Positions 21,352 to 31,323 of a DNA stretch of 64,000 bases are shown in pieces; position 1 is the stretch's first letter, and each line of letters starts with the position of its first letter. This stretch comes from Novosphingobium pentaromativorans US6-1 (GTDB lineage Bacteria; Pseudomonadota; Alphaproteobacteria; Sphingomonadales; Sphingomonadaceae). The notes below the pieces were generated by a model. The model had not been told where the DNA came from, did not search any database, and worked only from the letters and a program-made list of their open reading frames with translations. The stretch lies in contig NZ_CP009291.1 of assembly GCF_000767465.1 (NCBI RefSeq), positions 3,204,501 through 3,268,500 of the forward strand. The letters are read 5' to 3'. The position numbers and the translations under genes were made by a program.

Positions 21352-21495
21352 CGGAATCACCTTACCTCGTCGGATTAACAGCCCGACGTTACCGAGAAAT
21401 CAGTTGGAAGCCGGCTGGTTCCCGGGGAGGAAAACCTGGCTGGCCGTTTATGCAGTTATGGTTCTGCCTGTACTTGGCGACCCGGCGCATGGTCC

Positions 21496-21513
21496 GGCGG
21501 GGCGGGCCCCGCC
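21496..21513. terminator. Short GC hairpin between sucD and sucA
   Basis: Arms GGCGGGG (21496-21502) and CCCCGCC (21507-21513) with a 4-nt loop lie 23 bp past the sucD stop, within the operon. There is no T-run, so mRNA stabilisation or partial attenuation is likely. Confidence 0.4.
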
Positions 21514-21536
21514 AGACACATGCACCGACCTGATCG

Positions 21537-22427
21537 TCAGGCGAATTCCTTGAGGGCTTCCACAAGGGTTTCGCCGAGCAGCGAGGGGCTGGCCGCAACG
21601 CGGATGCCAGCATCTTCCATGGCTGCGATCTTGTCTTCGGCGCCGCCCTGGCCGCCCGAGACGATGGCACCGGCGTGGCCCATGCGGCGTCCCGGAGGAG
21701 CGGTGCGGCCCGCGATGAAGCCGGCCATGGGCTTCTTGCGGCCGCGCTTGGCCTCGTCCTTGAGGAACTGCGCGGCTTCTTCTTCGGCCGAGCCGCCGAT
21801 TTCACCGATCATGATGATCGACTTGGTCTCGTCGTCGGCGAGGAAGAGTTCGAGCACGTCGATGAAGTTGGTGCCGTTGACCGGGTCGCCGCCGATGCCG
21901 ACAGCGGTGGTCTGGCCGAGGCCGGCATTGGTGGTCTGGAACACGGCTTCGTAGGTCAGCGTGCCCGAGCGCGAGACCACGCCGACCGAACCCTTCGAGA
22001 AGATGTTGGCGGGCATGATGCCGATCTTGCATTCACCGGGGGTGAGCAGGCCGGGGCAGTTGGGGCCGATGAGGCGCGACTTCGAACCGGTCAGGGCGCG
22101 CTTGACGCGAACCATGTCGAGAACCGGAACGCCCTCGGTGATGGCGACGATCAGTTCGATCTCGGCATCGATGGCTTCGAGGATCGCGTCGGCACAGCCC
22201 GAGGGCGGAACGTAGACGCACGAGGCATTGGCGCCGGTCACGGCCTTGGCTTCGGCAACCGTGTCGAACTGGGGCAGGCCGAGGTGTTCGGTGCCGCCCT
22301 TGCCGGGGGTGACGCCGGCAACCATCTGCGTGCCGTAGTCGAGCGCGGCCTGGGTGTGGAAGCTGCCGGTCTTGCCGGTCATCCCCTGGGTGATGACCTT
22401 GGTATTCTTGTCGACGAGAATGGACAT
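21537..22427 (-). CDS. sucD: Succinate-CoA ligase alpha subunit
   Basis: 296 residues. The CoA-binding Rossmann start ([20 protein letters not shown]), [19 protein letters not shown] and the phospho-acceptor His251 in [10 protein letters not shown] identify SucD. The enzyme converts succinyl-CoA to succinate with substrate-level phosphorylation. The ATG follows AGGAAAAG. Its partner sucC, normally directly upstream, is absent here; mdh comes next instead. Confidence 0.95.
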   Translation of the reverse strand: MSILVDKNTKVITQGMTGKTGSFHTQAALDYGTQMVAGVTPGKGGTEHLGLPQFDTVAEAKAVTGANASCVYVPPSGCADAILEAIDAEIELIVAITEGVPVLDMVRVKRALTGSKSRLIGPNCPGLLTPGECKIGIMPANIFSKGSVGVVSRSGTLTYEAVFQTTNAGLGQTTAVGIGGDPVNGTNFIDVLELFLADDETKSIIMIGEIGGSAEEEAAQFLKDEAKRGRKKPMAGFIAGRTAPPGRRMGHAGAIVSGGQGGAEDKIAAMEDAGIRVAASPSLLGETLVEALKEFA

Positions 22428-22548
22428 GGATCTTTTCCTGTTCCTGATCGTGGAAGCAGCCTGATCGGCTGGGGAGGTTCCAAGAAACTATTTGCGCCGT
22501 GCGATACTGGCGAGATTGTCAGGCCCGCATCGCACGACGGCTATTTCC

Positions 22549-23949
<1,401 letters not shown>

Positions 23950-23991
23950 TTACCTGCGACGATGGGGTGCGGCCGTCTCGCCGCCGCAGGA

Positions 23992-24372
23992 TCAGCCGTG
24001 GCGGGCGATCTTGCGCGCCAGGGCGTCGGCCATGCGGCGATCGAGCTGGCGGCAGATCGAGATCCACCAGCGGCACGCCTCCTCGTCGCTGGCGGCCTTG
24101 GCGGCTTCCGCGTTCTCGCGCGCATGGGCAGCGGCCGAGAGGCCGTGGCGGGCGAAGTGGCGCAGGGCCTCGGTCAACATCCGCTGGTCGTTCGCCGCCT
24201 GCATCGGCAGGTGCATCTGTTCCGAATAGGCAGCGATGGCGCGGCGGGCGGAGCCGCCGAGAATGGGTCTGCAGCCATTGTCGTTGACTGCGCCCAGGGG
24301 GGCGGAGGGGCACAGGGCACGCACAATCGCTGGACTTTTTCCGCCATAGGCAGCGGAGAAGCGGATCGTCAT
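23992..24372 (-). CDS. Small hypothetical protein
   Basis: 126 residues, soluble, with no signal peptide. The C-terminal 70 residues form a helical region with repeated Ala/Arg heptads (MLTEALRHFARHGLSAAAHA, then RWWISICRQLDRRMADALAR) that looks like a real domain. I cannot assign a function. The start is uncertain: the ATG at 24372 lacks a clear ribosome-binding site and an internal start near residue 53 is possible. Confidence 0.55.
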   Translation of the reverse strand: MTIRFSAAYGGKSPAIVRALCPSAPLGAVNDNGCRPILGGSARRAIAAYSEQMHLPMQAANDQRMLTEALRHFARHGLSAAAHARENAEAAKAASDEEACRWWISICRQLDRRMADALARKIARHG

Positions 24373-24509
24373 GTCAGGCGGGCCCTTTGTGTCGTTGTTC
24401 TGATCGGCACCCTTATGACGATGATGCTCTAAGTGTTTGTAATGGCCTATGGTTGCCGAATTCTTGCCATGGCCCCACGGTGCCCCGAAAGGAGACAGAT
24501 CGCGCCGGG

Positions 24510-25667
24510 TCAGGTGCCCGGCTGGGCGATCCAGCGGCCGCTATTGGCGTATTGCGGCTTGATGTCGCCGGTTTCGGGCAGCTTCTGCGCCCGGTAGAGT
24601 GCTTCGCCGCCGCGTTCGCGAATGGCGCTGGAATAGATCGGCGCGGGCGCGGTCTTGGCGGCGGCTGTCTCGATCGGGCTTGCCGCGGCAGTCGGCGCTG
24701 CCCCTTGTGCATCGAACTTGCGCTGGATCGCCACCGGATCGAGCGTGTCTGCCGCCGCCATGGTGGGCGAAGCGGTGTCGCGGGGGTGCGGTGCGGCTGC
24801 CGGTTCGCCGCCCAGGTAGGCGAAGCGGAAGGCGCCCGGGCGGCCCGCCGCGCCATGGAAACTGTAGAAGCGATGCGCCCCGATGGTGCCGAGGTATTCG
24901 AGGCTCGCAGCCCAGTAGGGATGGACCTGCACGGTGTGGTAATGCGTCGCCAGGCCGACCGGGGCATAGACGTAGCCCGTCAGCGCGGCGCGGGCGACCT
25001 GCATCGCCCGGTCCCAGAAATAGCGCGAAGGTTTGCGTGCGAGCGAGCCGTCGCAGGTGAACGAGAACTGGCAGCCGGTGGAGCGTTCCGATCCTTCGTA
25101 GACCACGCCGCACACGGTATTGGGATAGGCCGGGTGGGCCACCCGGTTGAGCACGACCTGCGCAACCGCACGCTGGCCGGCTTCGGCCTCGCTTGCGGCT
25201 TCATAGTATATGGCGGCGGTCATGCACTGCAGCGCGCGGGTGCGGTCGATGCCGCTGGCATCGATGGTGAGCGGGCGGGCAGGGGCGCGGGCTTCAGGGG
25301 CCGGTGCGTCCGCGTCCCCGGCGTCGGAATGGATGCCTTCGCCCACCTGCAGGGGCGCGGCTTCCTGTTCGAGGTAATAGAAGGCGGAGCCGGGAAAACT
25401 CGATCCGGCGCGCTCGAAGGGCATCGGCTCGGGGGTCTGCGCCTCGGCCGTGGCAGCGGCGATGGTGAAGCGGTCCCAGTGTCCCGGTGAGGCGAAGGCG
25501 GGCAGGGCGATGGCGGCAAGGCCTGCAGCGGCCACGCTCCAGCGCCGCTGCAGATGGGCGCGGTGCGCATGCCGGTTCCTGCGCCCGCGCTCGAACCGGG
25601 CCGCGAAGTCGCGCGGGCGCGCCTCGCTTTCGCCGATCAGGGCCATCAGGGCAGGTGGCTCGGTCAC
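24510..25667 (-). CDS. SleB-like cell wall hydrolase
   Basis: 385 residues from a GTG at 25667 preceded by AAAGGA. A basic N-terminus is followed by a hydrophobic anchor (about residues 45-60, VAAAGLAAIALPAFA). The C-terminal half carries the Hydrolase_2 domain: ALQCMTAAIYYEAASEAEAG with the catalytic-type Glu, QRAVAQVVLNRVAHPAYPNT, CQFSFTCDG and THYHTVQVHPYWA. The family cleaves peptidoglycan, as in spore cortex SleB, and is common in non-sporing alphaproteobacteria. It probably acts in the periplasm during wall remodelling. The C-terminal 80 residues are low complexity. Confidence 0.88.
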   Translation of the reverse strand: MTEPPALMALIGESEARPRDFAARFERGRRNRHAHRAHLQRRWSVAAAGLAAIALPAFASPGHWDRFTIAAATAEAQTPEPMPFERAGSSFPGSAFYYLEQEAAPLQVGEGIHSDAGDADAPAPEARAPARPLTIDASGIDRTRALQCMTAAIYYEAASEAEAGQRAVAQVVLNRVAHPAYPNTVCGVVYEGSERSTGCQFSFTCDGSLARKPSRYFWDRAMQVARAALTGYVYAPVGLATHYHTVQVHPYWAASLEYLGTIGAHRFYSFHGAAGRPGAFRFAYLGGEPAAAPHPRDTASPTMAAADTLDPVAIQRKFDAQGAAPTAAASPIETAAAKTAPAPIYSSAIRERGGEALYRAQKLPETGDIKPQYANSGRWIAQPGT

Positions 25668-25688
25668 TCGGTTCCTTTCGCTCGCCTT

Positions 25689-25748
25689 GTCAAAGTGCGC
25701 ACCGTCAATGTGCGCCACTTCAACGTGCGCCCCGTCAACGTGGCTCGT
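25689..25748. repeat. Four 15-bp tandem repeats
   Basis: Units at 25689-25703, 25704-25718, 25719-25733 and 25734-25748 follow the pattern GTCAANGTGCGC plus three bases. On the minus strand, in frame with the cell wall hydrolase, they would read as HVDGA/HVEVA/HIDGA/HFDKA pentapeptides just upstream of the chosen start. Confidence 0.75.
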
Positions 25749-25926
25749 CGGCGCATCCTGCGCCTAACCCGCCTATCGATCCGGCGCATCCGCTCCGTGG
25801 TCGCCGTCCCGAAGCGACACACCGCCGCCTTGTAGCCTTAACCGGTAAACAAACCGGTTGCGCGGGCAGGTACTTGCGCGGCCGTGCTTGCAAAGCCTGC
25901 AACACCGCAGTATCCGCCCGGCCACG

Positions 25927-26098
25927 TCACGGGTTGTCCGGCTTGCCGGACCTAAGAGGGAAGCCGGTTCGATTCCGGCGCTGTCCCCGCAACTGTGACC
26001 GGGGAGTTCCGTCCCGATTGGCCACTGGCGTCTTGTCACAAGGATGCCGGGAAGGTGGGGCGGCGCTATGATCCGGGAGCCAGGAGACCTGCCAGTGA
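25927..26098 (+). ncRNA. Cobalamin (AdoCbl) riboswitch
   Basis: The conserved B12-element landmarks occur in order: GAGGGAAGCCGG (25956 on), the GCTGTCCCCGCAACTGTGAC core (25979-25998), GCCACTG (26021-26027), GATGCCGGGAAGGTGGGG (26043-26060) and the B12 box GCCAGGAGACCTGCC (26079-26093). It lies about 107 bp before the B12 receptor gene, in the same orientation. Binding of adenosylcobalamin should shut down the downstream uptake operon, either by termination or by blocking the start. Confidence 0.95.
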
Positions 26099-26204
26099 TG
26101 GTCGTTCCGCGCCGGGCGGGTTGGACCGGAATGCAGCGAGTCATGCGCCGTGAAGGCGCGGCCTCAGCCACGAGCGACGCTTCGTTCAGGTTGGAGGTTT
26201 GTAC

Positions 26205-28121
26205 GTGAAGTATCTGTATCTGCTCGGCACCGCGCTTGCCGTGTCCACACCCGCTCTTGTTTCCCCCGCTCTTGCCGATGAGGCCGATGTCGCGCCGTTC
26301 GTTCCGCTGGGCGACGCGATCACGGTGATCGCGACCGGCAGCGCGCTGCGCGTCGATCAGGCGGGGCAGCCCGTCAGCGTCGTCGGCAGCGAGGAGATCG
26401 ATTCCATCCAGGGGCCGGACGTCGCCCGCGTGCTGGAGCGCCTGCCGGGCGTGACCTTCAGCCGTAACGGCAGCATCGGCGGGACGACGAGCCTGTTCGT
26501 GCGCGGCGCCAATTCCCAGCAGCTTCTGGTGCTGGTCGACGGCCTGCGCGTTGCGGACATTGCCGCGCCCAGCGGCGGGTTCGATTTCGGCAACCTGATG
26601 ACCGGGCCGGTCGGCAGGGTCGAACTGCTGCGCGGTTCGAACTCGGTCGTCTGGGGATCGGAAGCCATCGGCGGCGTGCTGGCGATCACCAGCCGCGACG
26701 TCAACGGCGTCGAGGGCTCGGCAGAGTATGGCGCGCGCGACAGCTTCGACGGGCAGGTTTCGGCCGGGCTTTCCGGCGAGACTTACGGCGTCAACCTCAA
26801 CGGCGGTTACATGCGCACCGATGGCATCAGCCAGGCGGCGTCCGGTACCGAGGCCGACGGCTTCAGGCAGTGGCGGGCCGGTGGCCGTGCCCACGTCGAT
26901 CTGGTGCCGGGCCTTACCGCCAGCGTGGTGGGCCGCTTTACCGATGGCACGCTCGACCTCGATGGCTATCCTGCGCCCGATTACACTTTCGCCGATACGC
27001 CCGAGTACCAGAAGACCCGCGAGCTGGGCGGCCGCGCGGGGCTGACGTGGACCGGTGATGCGCTCACGCTCGATGCAGGCTATCAGGTTTCGGACACCCG
27101 CCGCCGTTACTACGACCCGACGATCTCGGACCAGTTCAATTCCGAAACGCAGGGCCGCAGCGAAAGGGCGGAACTGAGCGGCTCCTACGACGCCACCGAT
27201 GCCGTCCGGCTCGACTTCGGGGGCGCCCATGAATGGTCGCACATCAAGTCCGACGATTTCCTCTACGGCTCGCGCATTCGCGCCGACGCGGAACTGACGA
27301 GCGTGCACGGCCTGCTCGGCTACTACGGCAATCTGTTCAGCCTGGCCGCGGGCGTGCGCTACGACGACCACTCCAATTTCGGCGACAAGTGGACCTTCGG
27401 TGCCAACGGCAGCGTCACCGTGGCGGCGGGCTGGCGCATCCGTGCCTCCTACGGCGAAGGCTTCAAGGTGCCCACGCTCTATCAGCTGTTCTCCGAATAC
27501 GGCAATCCCGACCTGATGCCCGAGCGCAGCCGCAGCTACGATGCCGGGATCGAGTATGGCGACCGCAACGGCCCGCTGCACTTCGCGGTCACCGGCTTTC
27601 GCCGCGACAGCCGCAACCTGATCGACTACGTCTCGTGCTTCGGATCGAGCGATGCGCTTTGCGGGGATGGCCGCTACGGGTTCTATGCCAATGTCGGGAA
27701 GGCCCGCGCAACCGGCGCCGAGATCGAGTTGGGCGCCCGGGTTTCCGAGCGCTTGCGTGCCGGCGCGGTCTATACTTACGTCAAGTCGGTGAACCGCACG
27801 GCCGGCGATCTCAACCGGGGCAACGACCTTGCCCGCCGTCCGCGCAATGCGCTCACCGTCTCGGCCGACTGGGACGCGCCGCTTGAAGGGCTGACGCTGG
27901 GCGGCGATATCCGCATGGTGTCCGACAGCTACAACGACAATTACAATCTGACCCCGCTGGACGGCTACGTGACCGCGACCTTGCGGGCGAGCTACACGAT
28001 AGCGCAGCGCTACGAAGTCTTCGCGCGCATCGAGAACGTGACCGATGCCGATTACGCGACGGTCTCGGGCTACGGCACGCCGGGCCGCTCGGCCTATGCC
28101 GGGGTTCGGGTGAAGATGTGA
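26205..28121 (+). CDS. btuB: TonB-dependent vitamin B12 receptor
   Basis: 638 residues from a GTG at 26205, seven bases after GGAGG (26193-26197). A TTG at 26199 is too close to that site. A signal peptide ends near SPALAD, followed by the TonB box region (DAITVIATG, about 38-45), the plug domain (RVLERLPGVTFSRNG, SLFVRGANSQQLLVLVDGLR, VELLRGSNSVVWGSEAIGGV) and a 22-strand beta barrel ending in GVRVKM. It imports corrinoids across the outer membrane using TonB energy. The riboswitch and following ABC genes support B12 as ligand. Confidence 0.92.
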   Translation: MKYLYLLGTALAVSTPALVSPALADEADVAPFVPLGDAITVIATGSALRVDQAGQPVSVVGSEEIDSIQGPDVARVLERLPGVTFSRNGSIGGTTSLFVRGANSQQLLVLVDGLRVADIAAPSGGFDFGNLMTGPVGRVELLRGSNSVVWGSEAIGGVLAITSRDVNGVEGSAEYGARDSFDGQVSAGLSGETYGVNLNGGYMRTDGISQAASGTEADGFRQWRAGGRAHVDLVPGLTASVVGRFTDGTLDLDGYPAPDYTFADTPEYQKTRELGGRAGLTWTGDALTLDAGYQVSDTRRRYYDPTISDQFNSETQGRSERAELSGSYDATDAVRLDFGGAHEWSHIKSDDFLYGSRIRADAELTSVHGLLGYYGNLFSLAAGVRYDDHSNFGDKWTFGANGSVTVAAGWRIRASYGEGFKVPTLYQLFSEYGNPDLMPERSRSYDAGIEYGDRNGPLHFAVTGFRRDSRNLIDYVSCFGSSDALCGDGRYGFYANVGKARATGAEIELGARVSERLRAGAVYTYVKSVNRTAGDLNRGNDLARRPRNALTVSADWDAPLEGLTLGGDIRMVSDSYNDNYNLTPLDGYVTATLRASYTIAQRYEVFARIENVTDADYATVSGYGTPGRSAYAGVRVKM

Positions 28122-29068
28122 CCCTGTCGCTTCCCCCGCAGTCCGGGAGGACCGGAGGGAAGCATCTGGCGCGGGCCCTGGTCCGCGCCGGGGTCCTTGC
28201 GCTGGCATGGGCCTGCATATCGGGTTGCGGGGGCGGCCATTCCGGGGCCGCCCCGCTTGCCGCGCCGGGCGATCCGGCCTACCCGACCATCGTCTCGCTC
28301 AATCCCTGCACCGATGCGATCCTGGCCGAAGTGACCGGGCCGGGCCAGTTGCTGGCGATCTCGGGCTACAGCCACGATGCCCAGTCCACTTCGATGGACC
28401 TTGCCAAGGCGCGCCGTTACCGCGCGGTCTCGGGCACGGTCGAGGAAGTCGCCGCCATCGGCCCGAAAGTGGTTGTCGCCAGCAGTTTCCTGCCGCCCGC
28501 CACGGCCAGCGCGCTCGACGAGCTGGGCTTCAAGGTGGTGCAGATGCCGATTGCGCCGGACCTTGAGGCTGCGCGCGGCCAGATCCGGGAACTTGCGGGC
28601 CTCACCGGCCATCCCGAACTGGGCAAGCGCCTGATCGGCCGGATCGACGAGGCGCTGGCCCGCGCCGCGCCGCCCCGGGGCGCCACGCCCGTACCGGCGC
28701 TGGTCTGGGAATCGGCAGGGCTGGTCGCAGGTGACGACACCCTGATCGTTGACATGATGAAGCACACCGGCTTTACGAACGCGGCCAGTGCACGCGGGCT
28801 TTCGCAGGCCGATTTCCTGCCGCTCGAGAAAGTACTGGCCGATCCGCCGCGCGTCGTCTTCGCAGTTGGCAATCCGCTGGCCGAAGAGGACCGCATGCTG
28901 CATCACCCCGCTCTCGCGAGCCTGAGCCGCATGAAGCGTTTTCCGCTCGATCGTTCGATCCTCTGGTGCGGCGGCCCGACGATCCCGCGCGCCATCGACG
29001 CGCTCGGACGCGCCCGGCGCGAGCTGGACCGGCAGGACGCGGCGATCCGGACGGCACGGGTGCGATGA
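28118..29068 (+). CDS. btuF: ABC transporter substrate-binding lipoprotein, B12 type
   Basis: 316 residues. The GTG start overlaps the receptor stop by four bases (GTGA), so translation is coupled. A lipobox ISGC near residue 37 follows a hydrophobic segment, marking a lipoprotein, and is followed by a Gly-rich linker. The fold is that of metal/cobalamin-binding proteins: VSLNPCTDAILAEV, IGPKVVVASSFLPP and the long backbone helix. It hands periplasmic cobalamin to the permease. Identification as BtuF rests on gene order and the riboswitch as well as on similarity. Confidence 0.88.
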   Translation: MTLSLPPQSGRTGGKHLARALVRAGVLALAWACISGCGGGHSGAAPLAAPGDPAYPTIVSLNPCTDAILAEVTGPGQLLAISGYSHDAQSTSMDLAKARRYRAVSGTVEEVAAIGPKVVVASSFLPPATASALDELGFKVVQMPIAPDLEAARGQIRELAGLTGHPELGKRLIGRIDEALARAAPPRGATPVPALVWESAGLVAGDDTLIVDMMKHTGFTNAASARGLSQADFLPLEKVLADPPRVVFAVGNPLAEEDRMLHHPALASLSRMKRFPLDRSILWCGGPTIPRAIDALGRARRELDRQDAAIRTARVR

Positions 29069-30030
29069 ACCCGCGCCTCGTCCTCCTGCTGCTGGCCGGC
29101 CTGCTGGTGGCCGTGCCGCTTTCACTGCTCGCCGGACGCGTGTGGATCGATCCCTTTTCGCCGACGGCGCACAATGCTTCGATCATCCTCATCCAGCTGC
29201 GTCTGCCGCGCGCGGTGCTGGCGCTGGCGGTGGGCGCGGGGCTGGGCGCTGCCGGAGCCGCGATGCAGGGCTTCCTGCGCAATCCGCTGGCCGACCCCGG
29301 TCTCTTCGGCATTGCACCGGGCGCAGCGCTGGGCGCGGTGCTCAGCTTCTGGACCGGCTATGCCGCCTCGCCGTGGCTGCTGCCGGTCTTCGCGCTTGCC
29401 GGGGCCTGCGGAGCGATGACGCTGCTGGCACTGATCGCCGGTCGCAGCGGCGGCGTCGCGCTGTTCACGCTGGCGGGCCTGATGGTCTCCAGCCTTGCCG
29501 GCGCGCTGATGAGCCTTGCGATCAGCCTGAGCCCATCGCCCTTCGCCATGACCGAGATTGTCACCTGGACGATGGGCTCGCTTGCCGACCGCTCCTGGCG
29601 CGAAGTCTGGATCGCCCTGCCGCTTACCGCCGCGGGGATCGGCGTGCTCCTGGCCGCCGGACGCAGCCTCAATGCCCTGACGCTGGGCGAAGCCGCGGCG
29701 CGCTCGCTGGGGGTCGAGCCGTTCCGGCTGCAGGCGATGATGATCATCGGCATCGGCCTGACGGTCGGCTCGGGCGTGGCAGTGGCCGGGATCATCGGTT
29801 TCGTCGGCCTGATGGTGCCCCACCTGGTGCGCCCCTTTACCGACCACCGCCCGTCCTCGCTGATCGTCCCGAGCGCGCTGGCAGGCGCGCTGCTTTTGCT
29901 CATTTCCGATTGCCTGTGCCGCGTGCTGCCATTGGCCGGGGGCGAACTGCGTCTCGGCATCGCCCTCAGCCTGCTCGGGACGCCGTTCTTCCTGCACCTG
30001 CTGCTCAAGATGCGTCAGGAACTGGCATGA
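29065..30030 (+). CDS. btuC: ABC transporter permease, B12 type
   Basis: 321 residues. The ATG at 29065 overlaps the previous stop (ATGA). About ten membrane helices of the BtuC/FecCD fold with the hallmarks LRLPRAVLALAVGAGLGAAG, MQGFLRNPLADPGLFGIAPG and the coupling region GFVGLMVPHLVRPFTDHRP. It forms the inner-membrane pore of the BtuCD-F importer. An open frame upstream to 28966 overlaps the substrate-binding gene and is not the start. Confidence 0.92.
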   Translation: MNPRLVLLLLAGLLVAVPLSLLAGRVWIDPFSPTAHNASIILIQLRLPRAVLALAVGAGLGAAGAAMQGFLRNPLADPGLFGIAPGAALGAVLSFWTGYAASPWLLPVFALAGACGAMTLLALIAGRSGGVALFTLAGLMVSSLAGALMSLAISLSPSPFAMTEIVTWTMGSLADRSWREVWIALPLTAAGIGVLLAAGRSLNALTLGEAAARSLGVEPFRLQAMMIIGIGLTVGSGVAVAGIIGFVGLMVPHLVRPFTDHRPSSLIVPSALAGALLLLISDCLCRVLPLAGGELRLGIALSLLGTPFFLHLLLKMRQELA

Positions 30031-30797
30031 GCCTTGGCGCCAGCAACCTGAGCGTGAAGAACCGGCTCGACGGTGTGTCCTTGCAGTGCCGTCGCGGGAT
30101 GGTCACGGCGATCTGCGGCCCCAACGGCGCGGGCAAGTCGACGCTGCTTTCGTGCATGGCCGGGCTGCTGCGGCCCGATGTGGGCGATGTCCAGCTGGGC
30201 GGACGGCCCCTGTCGCAATGCTCGACGGCCCAGCGTGCGCAGTGGATCGGCTACCTCCCGCAGTCGCCCGAAGTGGCCTGGGACGTTTCGGTCGAAGTGC
30301 TGGTCTCGATCGGCCGCCTGCCGTGGAAGGATGCCCCGGCAAAGGAAGCGCAGGAAGCCATCGACGAGGCGATTGCCGCGATGGACCTTGAAGCCCTTCG
30401 CCATCGCCCGGTTTCGCGCCTGTCGGGCGGCGAGCGGGCGAGGGCCCTGATGGCGCGCGTGCTGGCGACCCGCCCCGGCTGGGTGCTGGCCGACGAGCCT
30501 TTCGCCAATCTCGATCTTGCCCATGCCGCCGCCCTGATGCGGCGCTTTCGCCAGCAGACTAAGGCCGGGCGCGGTGTCGTGCTGGTGCTGCACGACCTGG
30601 CGACGGCAATGAACCACGCCGATCAGGTGGTGGTGCTCAAGAACGGCAGGGTCGAGGCCGAGGGTCCGCCCGAGATTGCGCTGGCCCGCGAAGTGATCCA
30701 CCGCGTCTGGAACTGCCCGGCACGCTGGCTGGGCGATCCGGGCGAGCGTGCCCTGTCGCTGGGGCAGCCTTCGCCCTTTACGCTGGACGCGCGCTAG
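30027..30797 (+). CDS. btuD: ABC transporter ATP-binding protein, B12 type
   Basis: 256 residues. The ATG overlaps the permease stop (ATGA). Walker A GPNGAGKST at 31-39, signature LSGGE, Walker B GWVLADEPF and the switch His in LVLHDLATAMNHADQ are all intact, so it should be an active ATPase that drives the permease. It is the last gene of the riboswitch-controlled operon. No obvious T-tailed terminator follows; a REP-like element is found at 30811-30840. Confidence 0.92.
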   Translation: MSLGASNLSVKNRLDGVSLQCRRGMVTAICGPNGAGKSTLLSCMAGLLRPDVGDVQLGGRPLSQCSTAQRAQWIGYLPQSPEVAWDVSVEVLVSIGRLPWKDAPAKEAQEAIDEAIAAMDLEALRHRPVSRLSGGERARALMARVLATRPGWVLADEPFANLDLAHAAALMRRFRQQTKAGRGVVLVLHDLATAMNHADQVVVLKNGRVEAEGPPEIALAREVIHRVWNCPARWLGDPGERALSLGQPSPFTLDAR

Positions 30798-30810
30798 GCC
30801 AGCCTTGGGG

Positions 30811-30840
30811 CCTGTCCTTCGGCAGGCTCAGGACGAGCGG
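30811..30840. repeat. REP-like element copy after btuD
   Basis: CCTTCGGCAGGCTCAGGACG within 30811-30840 matches the dispersed element (CTTCGACAGGCTCAGGAC type). It lies 14 bp past the btuD stop and can form a small hairpin. Confidence 0.55.
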
Positions 30841-31034
30841 GACCGGCCGCCATGCCGCAGCCCGGATTTCCTCCCCGTCTCGAGGGACCGCGCGGCGAGC
30901 TTGGGCGACATCGCGGTATCGACGGCATCGAGCGTGTCGTTGGTATTGGCCGAAACGAGCTGGCCGAACACGTTGCGCACGCGCGTCAGCAGGCTGCCGA
31001 GTGCAAGCGGGAGGGGGACTGTTTCATACACCAT
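30828..31034 (-). CDS. Possible small protein, uncertain
   Basis: An open frame of 68 codons from the ATG at 31034, which has AGGGGG a few bases upstream. The middle (GSLLTRVRNVFGQLVSANTN, then DTLDAVDTAMSPKLAARSLE) looks protein-like, but the C-terminal end runs into the REP-like element. No function can be given. It follows the 54-residue gene in the same direction. It may be non-coding. Confidence 0.3.
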   Translation of the reverse strand: MVYETVPLPLALGSLLTRVRNVFGQLVSANTNDTLDAVDTAMSPKLAARSLETGRKSGLRHGGRSRSS

Positions 31035-31036
31035 GC

Positions 31037-31090
31037 GCCCCCTGCGCCAGACGAACATTTGTTGCGTCGGCGGAAACTTGCGCAGGGGGC
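31037..31090. repeat. 11-bp inverted repeat
   Basis: GCCCCCTGCGC (31037-31047) and GCGCAGGGGGC (31080-31090) are exact complements separated by 32 bp, just downstream of the 54-residue gene. Possible terminator of that gene. Confidence 0.45.
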
Positions 31091-31104
31091 TGTCGATCCG
31101 GCGG

Positions 31105-31269
31105 TCAGCTCTTCTTGAAGTGTCCGCCGGACCAGACCTTCATCTCTTCGCCGCCTTCATTGTCGCGCACATGGTCGTCGCGCTCGCGATCGAAAATCAG
31201 CGAGCCGGTCCTGCGCGGATCGTTCTTGCGGCGATACGGGATCTCTTGTCCGATCTTGGTCGTGTCCAT
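31105..31269 (-). CDS. 54-residue conserved-looking small protein
   Basis: 54 codons from an ATG at 31269 with a strong GAGGAG ribosome-binding site. The product is highly charged and soluble, starts MDTTKIGQEIPYRRKNDPRR, carries a DRERDDHVRDNEGGEEMKVW stretch and ends SGGHFKKS. It has no signal peptide or cysteine. The clean start site and biased composition support a real gene. It lies 54 bp downstream of the Rrf2 regulator gene in the same direction and may be cotranscribed. The function is unknown. Confidence 0.65.
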   Translation of the reverse strand: MDTTKIGQEIPYRRKNDPRRTGSLIFDRERDDHVRDNEGGEEMKVWSGGHFKKS

Positions 31270-31323
31270 TGCGTTTTCTCCTCTCGCATGGAGGAGAACG
31301 TGCAGGGGCGCTGAAAGTTCCCG

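Noticed and set aside
18541..21378. 945-codon plus-strand frame opposite sucA
   Set aside because: It is antisense to an unmistakable sucA, with Val/Gly/Arg/Ala-rich composition and no motif.
25689..25748. Short CRISPR-like array
   Set aside because: The units are 15 bp with no spacers between them, so it is a plain tandem repeat; no cas genes are nearby.
25965..25980. tRNA-like T-loop (GGTTCGATTCC)
   Set aside because: No acceptor stem or anticodon arm can be built around it; it is part of the cobalamin riboswitch.
25773..28208. 811-codon minus-strand frame across the riboswitch and the B12 receptor
   Set aside because: It covers a structured RNA and a clear TonB-dependent receptor on the other strand.
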